A DNA stretch of 44,047 bases from Lachnospiraceae bacterium (GCA_017938285.1 JAGBBW010000127.1:1-44047), one strand, 5' to 3'. Positions 35,550-43,931 are shown, counted from the first letter of the stretch. Notes: generated by a model not told the origin, from the sequence alone. Numbers and translations: made by a program.

Positions 35550-36053
35550 ATGCACGAACGACAGCTTACAAGAATTGATTCTGTGAGAAAACAGTTGGAC
35601 GAAATGCTCAAACAGTGTGAAGATAAAGAAACGAGCCGGAATGGATATGTGCATTTGTATGGAGTCGGACAGGCCTGTGCGCTGATTGCCCTGCATCGCG
35701 GGCATGACAGAAAATACGCCGAACTGGCGGAAATTGCAGGAATGCTTCATGATTATTCTACATACAAGGATGGGACAAGAGAAAATCATGCAGAAAAAAG
35801 CAGTATCGAAGCAGAACGAATTTTGCGTTCGATACCTCAGTTTACACCGGAGGAAATTTCTATAGTGTGTCAGGCTATCAGCAAACACAGTGATAAGGAA
35901 CAGGTACATACGGAGTTTGATGAAATTTTAAAGGATGCAGATGATATGCAGCACTGGCTGAGAAATCCTGTAGAAGAGTATTTTTTTCAGAAAGAAAGAG
36001 CGCAGAAAGTTGCAAGGGAGTTTGGTCTGATGAGGGAACAGGGGAAATGGTAA
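35550..36053 (+). CDS. HD-domain hydrolase
   Basis: 167 residues from the ATG at 35550, eight bases after GGAGG (an ATG 6 bp earlier is too close). HLYGVGQACALIA gives the first His, AGMLHDYSTY the HD pair, HSDKEQ a further His, and LKDADDMQHWL the last metal Asp. The family hydrolyses phosphoesters, often nucleotides. Its 3' end has a duplicated tail at 34885-34935. Confidence 0.85.
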   Translation: MHERQLTRIDSVRKQLDEMLKQCEDKETSRNGYVHLYGVGQACALIALHRGHDRKYAELAEIAGMLHDYSTYKDGTRENHAEKSSIEAERILRSIPQFTPEEISIVCQAISKHSDKEQVHTEFDEILKDADDMQHWLRNPVEEYFFQKERAQKVAREFGLMREQGKW

Positions 36054-36170
36054 TATTAATTTATTTCAACCGGGAGTTGAATTGATTTGTGATTTTCGCT
36101 GGGGAAGTTATTGAACTATAGGCAAGCCAAATTTATGATAATAGTAGAAATTGATATAAGGAGAGTTGTC

Positions 36171-37025
36171 ATGAATCATAATATTGGAATTTTTATTGCA
36201 CAAAAAAGAAAAGAATTGGGACTGACCCAGCAAAAATTAGCGGAGCAATTGAATGTTTCTTTTCAAGCGGTTTCAAAATGGGAAAATGGAACGACAGTTC
36301 CTGATGCACTGCTGTTGTCACAGTTAGCATATGTGCTTAAAACTTCAGTAGATACCATAGTGGGATATAAAACATCACCGATTACTGAATACGAAAAGAA
36401 GTATGAAGGCCAGGAATATTATTGGGGAATTATTCCTAATAGATTATGTTACGAAGTGATGAAACTCAGGCCGCCTGTTAAACCATACAGGGTATTGGAT
36501 ATCGGATGTGGAGAAGGAAAAGATGCTGTATTTTTAGCAAAAAACGGATATGTTGTTTCTGCATTTGATGCAGCAGAAAAAGGATTGGAAAAAGCAAGGG
36601 AGTTAGCACAATTACATCATGTAGATGTCAATTTTTTTCAAGCTGACATTAATGAATATGAGTTAAGTGAGGAGTATGATATCATTTTTTCGAGCGGAGT
36701 ATTTCATTACCTTACACCGAATCGTAGAGAAAGGTTTATTCAGAACCTGAAAGAACATACTGCTGTGAATGGGATACATGCACTAAATGTATTTGTCAAA
36801 AAAACATTCATTGAAGCCGCACCGGATAGTGAAGAAGCTGAATTACGAAATGAACCTTGGTATTCCGGTGAATTGATGCGATATTATCACGACTGGATAT
36901 TTCACAAATATGAAGAAGAGATTTTTGATTGTAATAGCGGTGGAATACCACATAAACACTGTATGAACAGAATGGTTGCAGAAAAATATCCGGCTCAGGG
37001 AGGCGAAAACGATGATATTACCTGA
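36171..37025 (+). CDS. XRE-type HTH / SAM-dependent methyltransferase fusion
   Basis: 284 residues from the ATG at 36171 (AAGGAGA eight bases upstream). Residues 5-65 form an XRE HTH (GLTQQKLAEQLNVSFQAVSKWENG). A class I methyltransferase follows, motif I VLDIGCGEGKD at 108-118, then FQADINEYEL and IIFSSGVFHYLTP. The architecture suggests a methyltransferase that binds DNA near its own gene, or autoregulation; TehB-like detoxification is possible. The stop overlaps the PHP gene start, indicating coupling. Confidence 0.88.
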   Translation: MNHNIGIFIAQKRKELGLTQQKLAEQLNVSFQAVSKWENGTTVPDALLLSQLAYVLKTSVDTIVGYKTSPITEYEKKYEGQEYYWGIIPNRLCYEVMKLRPPVKPYRVLDIGCGEGKDAVFLAKNGYVVSAFDAAEKGLEKARELAQLHHVDVNFFQADINEYELSEEYDIIFSSGVFHYLTPNRRERFIQNLKEHTAVNGIHALNVFVKKTFIEAAPDSEEAELRNEPWYSGELMRYYHDWIFHKYEEEIFDCNSGGIPHKHCMNRMVAEKYPAQGGENDDIT

Positions 37026-37827
37026 TTATCATGTACATACAATATATTCTCCTGACTCAAAGATGGAACCCGGGGAAGCAGTCCTTTCCGCAATTTCATC
37101 GGGAGTTTCGGAAATCTGTTTTACAGAGCATATGGATTTGGGACATCATATGGAATCCTTTAACCGGGTTCCGGATTTCAAGCGGATAGAGAAATCTATT
37201 TCGCAGTTGAGAGAGAAGTATCCGGAAATTAGTATAGAAAAAGGAATTGAAGTGGGGTACATCCGGGATACCGCTGAACAAACGGCAGAGATTTTGTCAG
37301 GACAAAAGTTTGATTTTGTTTTACTGAGTACTCATTGTGTCGATGGAATGGATTGTTATTTGCCGGAATCAAAGAGGGACAGAGATAAGATTACGGCATA
37401 TAAAAGATACCTGGAAACCGTATATGACTCTGTTATGGATGACAATCTCACAGAATATTACGATTGCATTGGTCATATCGGATATATAGCAAAATGCAAC
37501 CATTATGAGGATAATACCTTCCCATATCAGTTATTTCCGGAATTATTTGATAAGATATTGAGTGAGATAATTAAGCGTGGAAAAGGAATTGAAGTAAATA
37601 CTTCGGGAATAAACAGAGCAGGACATGTTTTGCCACATCCGAGCATTATTCATCGTTATCACGAATTGGGAGGGCGGATTATTACAATTGGTTCGGATGC
37701 CCACAAACCACAGAATGTAGGTGCGTATATCGAAGAGGCTATTGATATCATTGTGAAAGCAGGATTTCAGGAAATTACATTGTTTAAAAACCGGGAACCG
37801 GGATTTGTTACTATTACAAGGGCATAA
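37012..37827 (+). CDS. PHP-domain phosphatase, histidinol-phosphatase (HisK/HisJ) family
   Basis: 271 residues from the ATG at 37012, inside the end of the methyltransferase gene (AGGGAGG upstream). Metal motifs of the PHP fold: DYHVHTIYSPDSKM, CFTEHMDLG, LSTHCVDG, GHIGYIAK and IGSDAHKP. HisK enzymes dephosphorylate histidinol phosphate, but no other his gene is present, so a different phosphate ester may be the substrate. Followed by the inverted structured repeat. Confidence 0.88.
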   Translation: MILPDYHVHTIYSPDSKMEPGEAVLSAISSGVSEICFTEHMDLGHHMESFNRVPDFKRIEKSISQLREKYPEISIEKGIEVGYIRDTAEQTAEILSGQKFDFVLLSTHCVDGMDCYLPESKRDRDKITAYKRYLETVYDSVMDDNLTEYYDCIGHIGYIAKCNHYEDNTFPYQLFPELFDKILSEIIKRGKGIEVNTSGINRAGHVLPHPSIIHRYHELGGRIITIGSDAHKPQNVGAYIEEAIDIIVKAGFQEITLFKNREPGFVTITRA

Positions 37828-37840
37828 TTATCTTGCTGGT

Positions 37841-37967
37841 TCTAAGGAAGCACTGATTAATTCATTGCTTCCTTAGAAGCCTCCGGCGGATCACACGAAT
37901 TTGCAGTAGAAATCGCAGCTTTGCTGCGCAAATTCGGCGAGGAAAACGCTTTAATCAGCGTTTTCCT
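37841..37967 (-). repeat. Three-hairpin structured intergenic repeat, copy 2 (inverted)
   Basis: Reverse complement of the 1564-1689 element: TCTAAGGAAGCA/TGCTTCCTTAGA (37841-37877), the central CGAATTTGC/GCAAATTCG stem, and GGAAAACGCT/AGCGTTTTCC (37941-37966, perfect here). The two copies differ at only a few positions, mostly between the stems. Confidence 0.85.
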
Positions 37968-38006
37968 AAAGAATATAAAAGAAAATTTGAAAGAGGAGAA
38001 ACAAAG

Positions 38007-38408
38007 ATGGATTGCATATTCTGTAAGATGGTTAATGGCGAAAAAACATGTTTGAAGGTATATGAAGATGAGCACACCATAGTTTTTATGGACAAAGCAA
38101 AAGATGTTGACGGTCACATGGTTGCAATAACGAAAAAGCATGTTGAGAATATTCTGGATAGTGATGTGGACACACTGAATCATCTAATGCTTGCAGTAAA
38201 GACGGTCGCTAATCATTGTGTGGATGAGTGTGGGTATGAGGGTATTAATTTGTTAAGTACAAATGGTAGAAGCGCTGACCAATGTGTGCCGCATTTCCAC
38301 ATGCATATTATACCAAGACGCAGTAATGATAATGTGGAAGCATGGCCTGAGTTTGGGGGCGCAAAATGTGAAATAGAAGAAATCTATGAAAAAATCAGAA
38401 TCAAATAA
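38007..38408 (+). CDS. HIT family hydrolase
   Basis: 133 residues. The histidine triad HFHMHI lies at 96-101; CIFCKMVNGE near the start is typical of the Hint/HIT branch. These enzymes hydrolyse nucleoside phosphoramidates or dinucleotide polyphosphates. GAGGAG lies nine bases upstream. Stands between the repeat and the FMN reductase gene. Confidence 0.95.
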   Translation: MDCIFCKMVNGEKTCLKVYEDEHTIVFMDKAKDVDGHMVAITKKHVENILDSDVDTLNHLMLAVKTVANHCVDECGYEGINLLSTNGRSADQCVPHFHMHIIPRRSNDNVEAWPEFGGAKCEIEEIYEKIRIK

Positions 38409-38446
38409 TTACAATTGAGTAAAAATTTCAGTCTTAAGGAGAATAT

Positions 38447-39439
38447 ATGAATACATTAGTGATTAATTGCAGTCCGGTAAGGAATGGTGCAACAGCAGAA
38501 ATTGTACATATTGTATCAGAATGTCTGAAGCATAAATTTAAGGTAAAAAGCATTTGTATTGATGATTTTGAATTTGGTTTCTGTAAAGGATGCAGAAGTT
38601 GTCACAGTACAGGAAAATGTATTCAGCATGATGATATCGATGCAATTATGAAAGAATATGAATGGGCAGATATCATTGTTTCTGTAGCACCCTCCTATTG
38701 GGCGGACATTCCCGGTCAGTTTAAGGCATTCATAGACCGCTGTACACCGTGGTGTAATACCCATGAGTCACACGCAGAACTTCCGGGTGAAAAAAAGGGC
38801 TATACGATTGCGCTGAGAACCGGACCAGGTATGCCGGAATGTGAACGTGTTATAGGAAGTATAGAACATTTTTATGGACATTTGGAAATTGTGTCCTGTG
38901 GCAGCCTGGGATTATGTTCCGTTGAATGTAAGGAAGATGCAGCAGGAAGAATAGCGGAAATAACAGAGTTTTGCGACAGGATCGTCAGGAAAGCACTGGA
39001 AGACGTATTATCAGAACAGATTGCCGATATGAAAGTAAATACAGTAGCGGTTGATGAAAAAGCAGAACATCCGATATATTTTGATAAAACGGAAAAGGAT
39101 AATTCAAAATGGCTGGAACTGCTTACCGGGGCATTAAAGGAGTCTGAGACTTTTGAAATTCACTGCTGGAATGAAGAAAAAGAATGGATGGAAGTGGCAT
39201 TACAGTACGGTACTTTGAAAGCCAGTGACTGGAAGTATGGAAAAATTATTACCGGAAATGTAACACCAGAATTTATGGATATGCTTCTGAATATGCCAAA
39301 GCCACTGGATATTGAGTTAGATAATAAAATGACGCCATTCTTTAATGTGTTTCTGAATAATGGTTTCCAGAGCAGTCATTATGGAACAGAAATATACAGG
39401 AATGAGAAAGATTTCTTTTTAGAGGATGAAGTGCAATGA
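38447..39439 (+). CDS. NADPH-dependent FMN reductase / flavodoxin-fold protein with C-terminal extension
   Basis: 330 residues. Residues 1-185 are flavodoxin-like: INCSPVRNGATAEIV binds FMN phosphate; CKGCRSCHSTGKC holds four cysteines; APSYWADIPGQFKAFIDR is the second FMN loop. Residues about 205-330 form an extra domain rich in acidic and aromatic residues that I do not recognise. AAGGAG is seven bases upstream. Probably a quinone, azo or metal reductase; the extension sets it apart. Confidence 0.85.
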   Translation: MNTLVINCSPVRNGATAEIVHIVSECLKHKFKVKSICIDDFEFGFCKGCRSCHSTGKCIQHDDIDAIMKEYEWADIIVSVAPSYWADIPGQFKAFIDRCTPWCNTHESHAELPGEKKGYTIALRTGPGMPECERVIGSIEHFYGHLEIVSCGSLGLCSVECKEDAAGRIAEITEFCDRIVRKALEDVLSEQIADMKVNTVAVDEKAEHPIYFDKTEKDNSKWLELLTGALKESETFEIHCWNEEKEWMEVALQYGTLKASDWKYGKIITGNVTPEFMDMLLNMPKPLDIELDNKMTPFFNVFLNNGFQSSHYGTEIYRNEKDFFLEDEVQ

Positions 39440-39472
39440 AGATAAGAAAAGGCCATGAGGAGGAATAGACGT

Positions 39473-40057
39473 TTGAAGCATGCAGGAACAAAAACAATCG
39501 AAACGATGCGATTAACATTGCGCAGACTTGAACTTACCGATGCAGAAATGATGTTTCGTAATTGGACAAGTGATGATAATGTCACACGTTTTTTGCGGTG
39601 GGATGCCCATAAAACAATAGAGGCTACAAAGAACATGATTCAGCAGTGGGTGAACAGCTATCAGGAGGATTCCACTTATTACTGGGGAATGTATTTAAAG
39701 GATGGTGAAATGATTGGCTCGATTGGTATTACTATAACCTCAGAATATGATTTCAAAGGTGAATTAGGTTACAAGATTGGCAGCCGTTGGTGGAATCAGG
39801 GTTATACAAGTGAAGCAGCAAGAGCAGTGATTGATTATATGTTTCGCAATACGGATATTGAACGGATGGATGCGTTTAGTTCGGTGGAAAATCCTGCTTC
39901 TGGAAAGGTGATGGAAAAGGCTGGAATGCACCAGGAAGGTCTTTTACGGCATTACTATAAAACACGAGACGGATTTCATGATTGCATGTTGTATGGAATC
40001 ATACGGGAGGAATGGGAGCAGACATACGGAGTGTTTTGTTTGGAAAATAAGGGATGA
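39473..40057 (+). CDS. GNAT family N-acetyltransferase (RimJ/RimL-like), TTG start
   Basis: 194 residues from TTG at 39473, nine bases after AGGAGG; an ATG at 39455 overlaps that site and is rejected. ETMRLTLRRLELTDAE at the N-terminus and SRWWNQGYTSEAARAVIDYM with ASGKVMEKAGMHQEGLLR are hallmarks of the RimJ/RimL branch, which acetylates protein N-termini, amino acids or antibiotics. Substrate unknown. Confidence 0.88.
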   Translation: MKHAGTKTIETMRLTLRRLELTDAEMMFRNWTSDDNVTRFLRWDAHKTIEATKNMIQQWVNSYQEDSTYYWGMYLKDGEMIGSIGITITSEYDFKGELGYKIGSRWWNQGYTSEAARAVIDYMFRNTDIERMDAFSSVENPASGKVMEKAGMHQEGLLRHYYKTRDGFHDCMLYGIIREEWEQTYGVFCLENKG

Positions 40058-40087
40058 TAAAAAATCGAAGTGCAGAGGTGCTTGAGC

Positions 40088-40762
40088 ATGAAAATTATAG
40101 TTTTTGACTTGGGTGGTACACTAATGCAATATGTTGGAATGCCCTATTCATGGGTGGATTTTTACTATCAAGGATTTGATGCAATTATTCAAAAGTATGA
40201 TTGTAACGTATCGAAAGATGAAGTTGAAAAATCAATTCATATTCTGAAAGACTTCAATCCGAGAGTAAATTATAGGGAAATTGAATATTCTGCGGAGCAC
40301 ATTTTTTTTAATGTATTGAAGCATTGGCATATTGATGTACCAATAACAAATTGCATAGAAACCTTTTGGAGTGGATTAAGATTATCAGCAGAAATATATG
40401 CAGATACAATAGAAGTTTTACAAGCTTTGAAAGAAAAAGGGTATATTATTGCAACGCTTACGGATTTACCTAATGCAATGCCAGATGAGGTCTTTAAAAG
40501 AGATATTTCTGAATTGATTACTTACTTTGATTATTATGTATCTTCTTCTGTTGCAGGTTATAGAAAAACTCATATCAAGGGATTACAATTGATTTCTGAT
40601 AAATACAGAGTACCTATCACAGAATTAGTGCTTGTTGGAGATGAAGAAAAAGACAGAAAAACCGCAAGTAATGCTAATTGTAAATTTGTTCATATACAAC
40701 GAAATGAAACATCTAACGGAAGTATTAGTAACTTGTATGAATTATTGGATATATTAACCTAA
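40088..40762 (+). CDS. HAD superfamily hydrolase-like protein with altered DxD motif
   Basis: 224 residues from the ATG at 40088. Motif I reads VFDLGGTLM: nucleophile D7 is present, but the acid/base Asp two residues on is Gly (G9). Motif IV VGDEEKDRKTA is intact, and the cap domain is helical. Loss of the second Asp usually lowers phosphatase activity; such variants may be phosphotransferases or regulators. From here on base composition is clearly AT-richer than before. Confidence 0.85.
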   Translation: MKIIVFDLGGTLMQYVGMPYSWVDFYYQGFDAIIQKYDCNVSKDEVEKSIHILKDFNPRVNYREIEYSAEHIFFNVLKHWHIDVPITNCIETFWSGLRLSAEIYADTIEVLQALKEKGYIIATLTDLPNAMPDEVFKRDISELITYFDYYVSSSVAGYRKTHIKGLQLISDKYRVPITELVLVGDEEKDRKTASNANCKFVHIQRNETSNGSISNLYELLDILT

Positions 40763-40780
40763 ATTTTTTTAGAAGACAAC

Positions 40781-40802
40781 TTCCAAGCCATAGAGATTGG
40801 AA
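40781..40802 (+). repeat. Intergenic hairpin, similar to 43073-43094
   Basis: TTCCAA (40781) and TTGGAA (40797) flank GCCATAGAGA. A related sequence with ATAGAG in the loop and matching flanks occurs at 43073-43094, each time before a GNAT gene. Confidence 0.35.
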
Positions 40803-40846
40803 AACCTAATATTTACACATACCTGAGAAAGGAACAGGTAGAGCAT

Positions 40847-41350
40847 ATGTTGGAATTACGAAAAATGAACTTTGAGGACGTAATAGAACAATGGAACTAT
40901 GTTACTGCATTGCCAGCGGACGAAAATGGTTTGACGAATCCATATGAAGGGGTATCGTTCAAGGAATATAGGGATTCGGTATTGCCAGAGCTTATGATGC
41001 ATGAAAATCCAATTAATATGCCGGATTGGTTTGTACCTGAGACTTTTTATTACTTGTGGGATGATGGAGTACTCATTGGAGAATATAGAATCAGGCACTA
41101 TTTGACGGAGGCTTTAAAAGTGGGCGCTGGTCATATTGGATATAGTATAAAAAAGGAGTTCAGAGGTAAGGGATACGGAACCAGAGGATTAGCTTTGGCA
41201 CTGGATTTAGCGAGAGAAATAGTTCCGGAGGAAGAAATATATTTGCGTGTGTTAAAAAGTAATACTCCGTCTTTTAAAGCAATTCGTAATAATGGTGCTT
41301 ATATAGCAGATGAAAATGAAACACATTACTTAATGAGAGTAAAAAAATAG
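40847..41350 (+). CDS. GNAT family N-acetyltransferase
   Basis: 167 residues. HIGYSIKKEFRGKGYGTRGL is motif A; SNTPSFKAIRNNGAYI is motif B. The N-terminal half is longer than in simple GNATs and resembles GNATs often found in Gram-positive accessory regions. AGGAACAGG lies upstream. The next gene starts 19 bp downstream. Confidence 0.9.
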   Translation: MLELRKMNFEDVIEQWNYVTALPADENGLTNPYEGVSFKEYRDSVLPELMMHENPINMPDWFVPETFYYLWDDGVLIGEYRIRHYLTEALKVGAGHIGYSIKKEFRGKGYGTRGLALALDLAREIVPEEEIYLRVLKSNTPSFKAIRNNGAYIADENETHYLMRVKK

Positions 41351-41369
41351 AAATTTGGAGAGAAACAAT

Positions 41370-42236
41370 ATGCAAATTTTGGTAATAGGCGGAACGAGAT
41401 TTTTTGGAATACATATGGTTGAAGAGCTTTTAAAAGCGGGTCATGACATTACTATAGCTACACGAGGGAGAGCTTCTGATTTATTTGGTGATAGAGTGAA
41501 GCGCATTATAATTGAGAGAACAAATGAAGAAAGTATAAAGAGTGCTTTCAAAGAAAAGCATTATGATGTGGTGATTGATAAAATTGCATATTGTTCGAAT
41601 GATATAAAGTATGTAATGGAAAATATAAGTTGTGATAAGTATATTTATATGTCGAGTACATCGGTTTATGAACCGAAACATATGAATACATTGGAAACTG
41701 ATTTTGATGGATTTACAAAAAAATTTGTATGGTGTGATAGAATGGCATTCCCGTATGAAGAAATAAAACGACAGGCAGAGTACGTTTTATGGCAGAAATA
41801 TAAGGGCAGAAAATGGATTGCTGTCAGGTATCCATTTGCGATTGGAAAAGATGATTATACAAAAAGAGTATTGTTTTATGTTGAACATACGATGAAATCA
41901 ATTCCTATGAATATTGATAATTTGGATTATCAAATGGGGTATATTCGTTCTGAGGAGGCTGGAAAATTTATAGCATTTTTGGTTGATAAGGATGTCAATG
42001 GAGCAATTAATGGAAGTTCGAAAGGTACGATTTCCTTAAAAGAAATAATAGATTATGTTGAGAAAAAAACAGGAACAAAAGCAATTATAGATAAGGAAGG
42101 TGATGTTGCACCTTATAACGGAGAACCGGAATATAGTATAAATACTGAAAAAGCAAATGCATTAGGATTTAGATTTTCAGAACTAAAAGATTGGATATAT
42201 GAACTTTTAGATTATTATATTCAATTGATTAAATAA
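41370..42236 (+). CDS. NAD-dependent epimerase/dehydratase-like protein
   Basis: 288 residues from the ATG at 41370 (TTGGAGAG upstream). The Rossmann motif is VIGGTRFFGIHMVEEL; YMSSTSVYEP gives Ser/Thr of the extended SDR triad, but the usual YxxxK reads PYEEIKRQAE, with Y and K five residues apart (YEEIK), which fits. The C-terminal half binds the substrate. This resembles reductases/epimerases acting on nucleotide sugars or small metabolites. AT-rich. Confidence 0.85.
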   Translation: MQILVIGGTRFFGIHMVEELLKAGHDITIATRGRASDLFGDRVKRIIIERTNEESIKSAFKEKHYDVVIDKIAYCSNDIKYVMENISCDKYIYMSSTSVYEPKHMNTLETDFDGFTKKFVWCDRMAFPYEEIKRQAEYVLWQKYKGRKWIAVRYPFAIGKDDYTKRVLFYVEHTMKSIPMNIDNLDYQMGYIRSEEAGKFIAFLVDKDVNGAINGSSKGTISLKEIIDYVEKKTGTKAIIDKEGDVAPYNGEPEYSINTEKANALGFRFSELKDWIYELLDYYIQLIK

Positions 42237-42314
42237 AATGAAATTTTATTAAGGAGACTAATTCGATTTTTTAGTAATTTAGAGAGAAACCTTTAGTTTT
42301 ATCGAGGAGACTAT

Positions 42315-42377
42315 ATGGAAAAAAATATTGAGAAGTTAAAATGGTGGTGTATGGAGAGGAGTGAAGAACTAAAATGA
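42315..42377 (+). CDS. 20-residue upstream ORF coupled to the racemase-like gene
   Basis: A good GAGGAG site is five to six bases before this ATG. The peptide is short, charged and contains a WWC triplet. Its TGA overlaps the ATG of the next gene (ATGA). It may be a leader peptide for translational coupling or a remnant; no homologue is recognised. Confidence 0.4.
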   Translation: MEKNIEKLKWWCMERSEELK

Positions 42378-43066
42378 AAAAGATAGGTCTGGTTGGTGGA
42401 ACTGGTCCGGAATCTACCATTATGTATTATAAAGAGCTGAATTCAAAAATTGATGAGGCTACTGGTAGCAGGAATATGCCGGAACTGGTAATAGAGAGTG
42501 TAAATTTTCGCAAAGCGTGGGAATTAGTTTCCATGGGACAACATGAAGAATTAGCTTATTATCTTTCTGAAAAAGTTAATAACTTAGCTGAAAGTGGAGC
42601 TGAAATTATAGCATTAACTGCGGCTACTATGCATATTGTATTTGACGAAATAGAAAACAATACAAATATTTCATTAGTTAGTATTCCGAAAACTATATGT
42701 AACGAAGTTATTGAAAAAGGTTATAAAAAAGTTGGACTCTTAGGAACTATTTTTACGATGGAACAGGATTTTATGAAAAAAGATTTGCAGCAAGAGGGAA
42801 TAGATGTGATCGTTCCTGATAAGAAGGATAGAGAACTTATTGCAAAAAGAATATATGAAGAACTGGAATTAGGTATTGTAAAGGAATCGACATTGCAGGA
42901 GTTCAATGAAATAATAAAAAAATTGAAGGATACGTATAAGATAGAAGCAGTTATATTAGGGTGTACCGAATTACCGTTGATACTAAATAATGCAAACTGT
43001 TTTCTTCCGTGTTTGGACAGTGTAGCAATACATATTAAGAAGCTTGTTGAATTGGCACAAGATTAA
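42374..43066 (+). CDS. Aspartate/glutamate racemase family protein lacking the first catalytic residue
   Basis: 230 residues. IGLVGGTGPESTIMYY and ILGCTELPLIL identify the Asp/Glu racemase fold. These enzymes need two acid/base residues: C197 is present, but the partner position (C or T in CNTxH or TNTMH) is Ala at A83 in LTAATMH. This predicts loss or change of racemase activity. Its start overlaps the 20-residue upstream ORF; AT-rich. Confidence 0.85.
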   Translation: MKKIGLVGGTGPESTIMYYKELNSKIDEATGSRNMPELVIESVNFRKAWELVSMGQHEELAYYLSEKVNNLAESGAEIIALTAATMHIVFDEIENNTNISLVSIPKTICNEVIEKGYKKVGLLGTIFTMEQDFMKKDLQQEGIDVIVPDKKDRELIAKRIYEELELGIVKESTLQEFNEIIKKLKDTYKIEAVILGCTELPLILNNANCFLPCLDSVAIHIKKLVELAQD

Positions 43067-43072
43067 TACAAA

Positions 43073-43094
43073 TCCTAAGTTATAGAGCTTGGGA
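43073..43094 (+). repeat. Intergenic hairpin, similar to 40781-40802
   Basis: CCTAAG (43074) pairs with CTTGGG (43088, one G-U) around TTATAGAG. See the partner element. Confidence 0.35.
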
Positions 43095-43110
43095 AACTGG
43101 GAGGTTTATT

Positions 43111-43557
43111 ATGATGATTCGAAAAGCCAAAAGTAAAGATGCAGAAGAACTAAAAGTATTATATTTTGAATATTTAACGGCATATCCTCCGACAGAAGAA
43201 CAGGATATGGATGTGTGGATGGATCTTCTTGATAAATTTGAGAGAGATGAAAATATGTATTTGCTGGTAGTGGAGGAAAATGAAAAAGTAGTTTCATCAG
43301 TACAAATGGCGATCATAGAGAGCCTGACGCATAACGTAAGACCGTTTGCGGTTATTGAGAATGTAGTGACACATATAGACTATAGAAATAAAGGGTATGC
43401 TTCCGCATTGTTAGAAAAAGCATCAGAAATAGCAAAAGAACGCCGGTGTTACAAAGTATTTCTGGAAACAGGGTCAAATAAGGAGAGTACATTGAACTTT
43501 TACAGAAAGAATGGTTTTGAAATTGATAAAAAGCACTCCTGTCTGAAGAAACTATAA
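43111..43557 (+). CDS. GNAT family N-acetyltransferase
   Basis: 148 residues. NVRPFAVIENVVTHIDYRNKGYASALLEKA is the core, given here as one conserved stretch of which the last half is motif A; it is clearly related to the GNAT at 29748. STLNFYRKNGFEID is motif B. GGGAGG lies nine bases upstream. ATGATG start, either codon possible. Confidence 0.9.
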   Translation: MMIRKAKSKDAEELKVLYFEYLTAYPPTEEQDMDVWMDLLDKFERDENMYLLVVEENEKVVSSVQMAIIESLTHNVRPFAVIENVVTHIDYRNKGYASALLEKASEIAKERRCYKVFLETGSNKESTLNFYRKNGFEIDKKHSCLKKL

Positions 43558-43661
43558 AATGTGAGAAGGTAATAGGAAGTATTAATAGAAAATTTGTCTT
43601 TTTCACATATAAGAGAAATTATGGTAATTGACGATGCTTTTGAAAGATTTTTTTATGAAAC

Positions 43662-43805
43662 ATACTGGCAATCAGAGCTCCTTTTACATTTGAATTTCTC
43701 GGATTGGAAGCAAAAGATGCTGTAACAGAATCTGATTTAGAACAAGCACTTATGAATCATTTACAAGGATTTATGTTGAAGGAAATGAAAGAAATGGGAA
43801 TGTAA
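43662..43805 (+). pseudogene. C-terminal remnant of a DUF1016 (YhcG-type) nuclease gene
   Basis: The frame after the TGA at 43656 reads PFTFEFLGLEAKDAVTESD followed by LEQALMNHLQGFML, the core of the DUF1016 PDDEXK nuclease domain, and ends at TAA 43803-43805. The upstream domain and the catalytic rest are missing, so only a fragment persists. Confidence 0.75.
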
Positions 43806-43808
43806 ACA

Positions 43809-43848
43809 AGTGATAACACCATTTGTTGAAAAAATGGGGGTGTTCACT
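43809..43848 (+). terminator. Hairpin after the DUF1016 remnant
   Basis: AGTG(AT)AACACC (43809-43820) pairs with GGTGTTCACT (43839-43848) with a 2-base bulge. The T-run is weak. The rest of the 43558-43931 gap holds a short repeated AAACTTGA and nothing else I can identify. Confidence 0.45.
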
Positions 43849-43931
43849 TCTAATTGTTATTAAATTATTTTTGAGAGGAAAGTATAAACTTGATTCAGTT
43901 ATACAAACTTGAATTTTACGGAGGAAATGAG

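Noticed and set aside
43621-43725. Short ORF reading MVIDDAFERFFYETYW and on
   Set aside because: No ribosome binding site, overlaps the DUF1016 remnant in another frame; probably debris.
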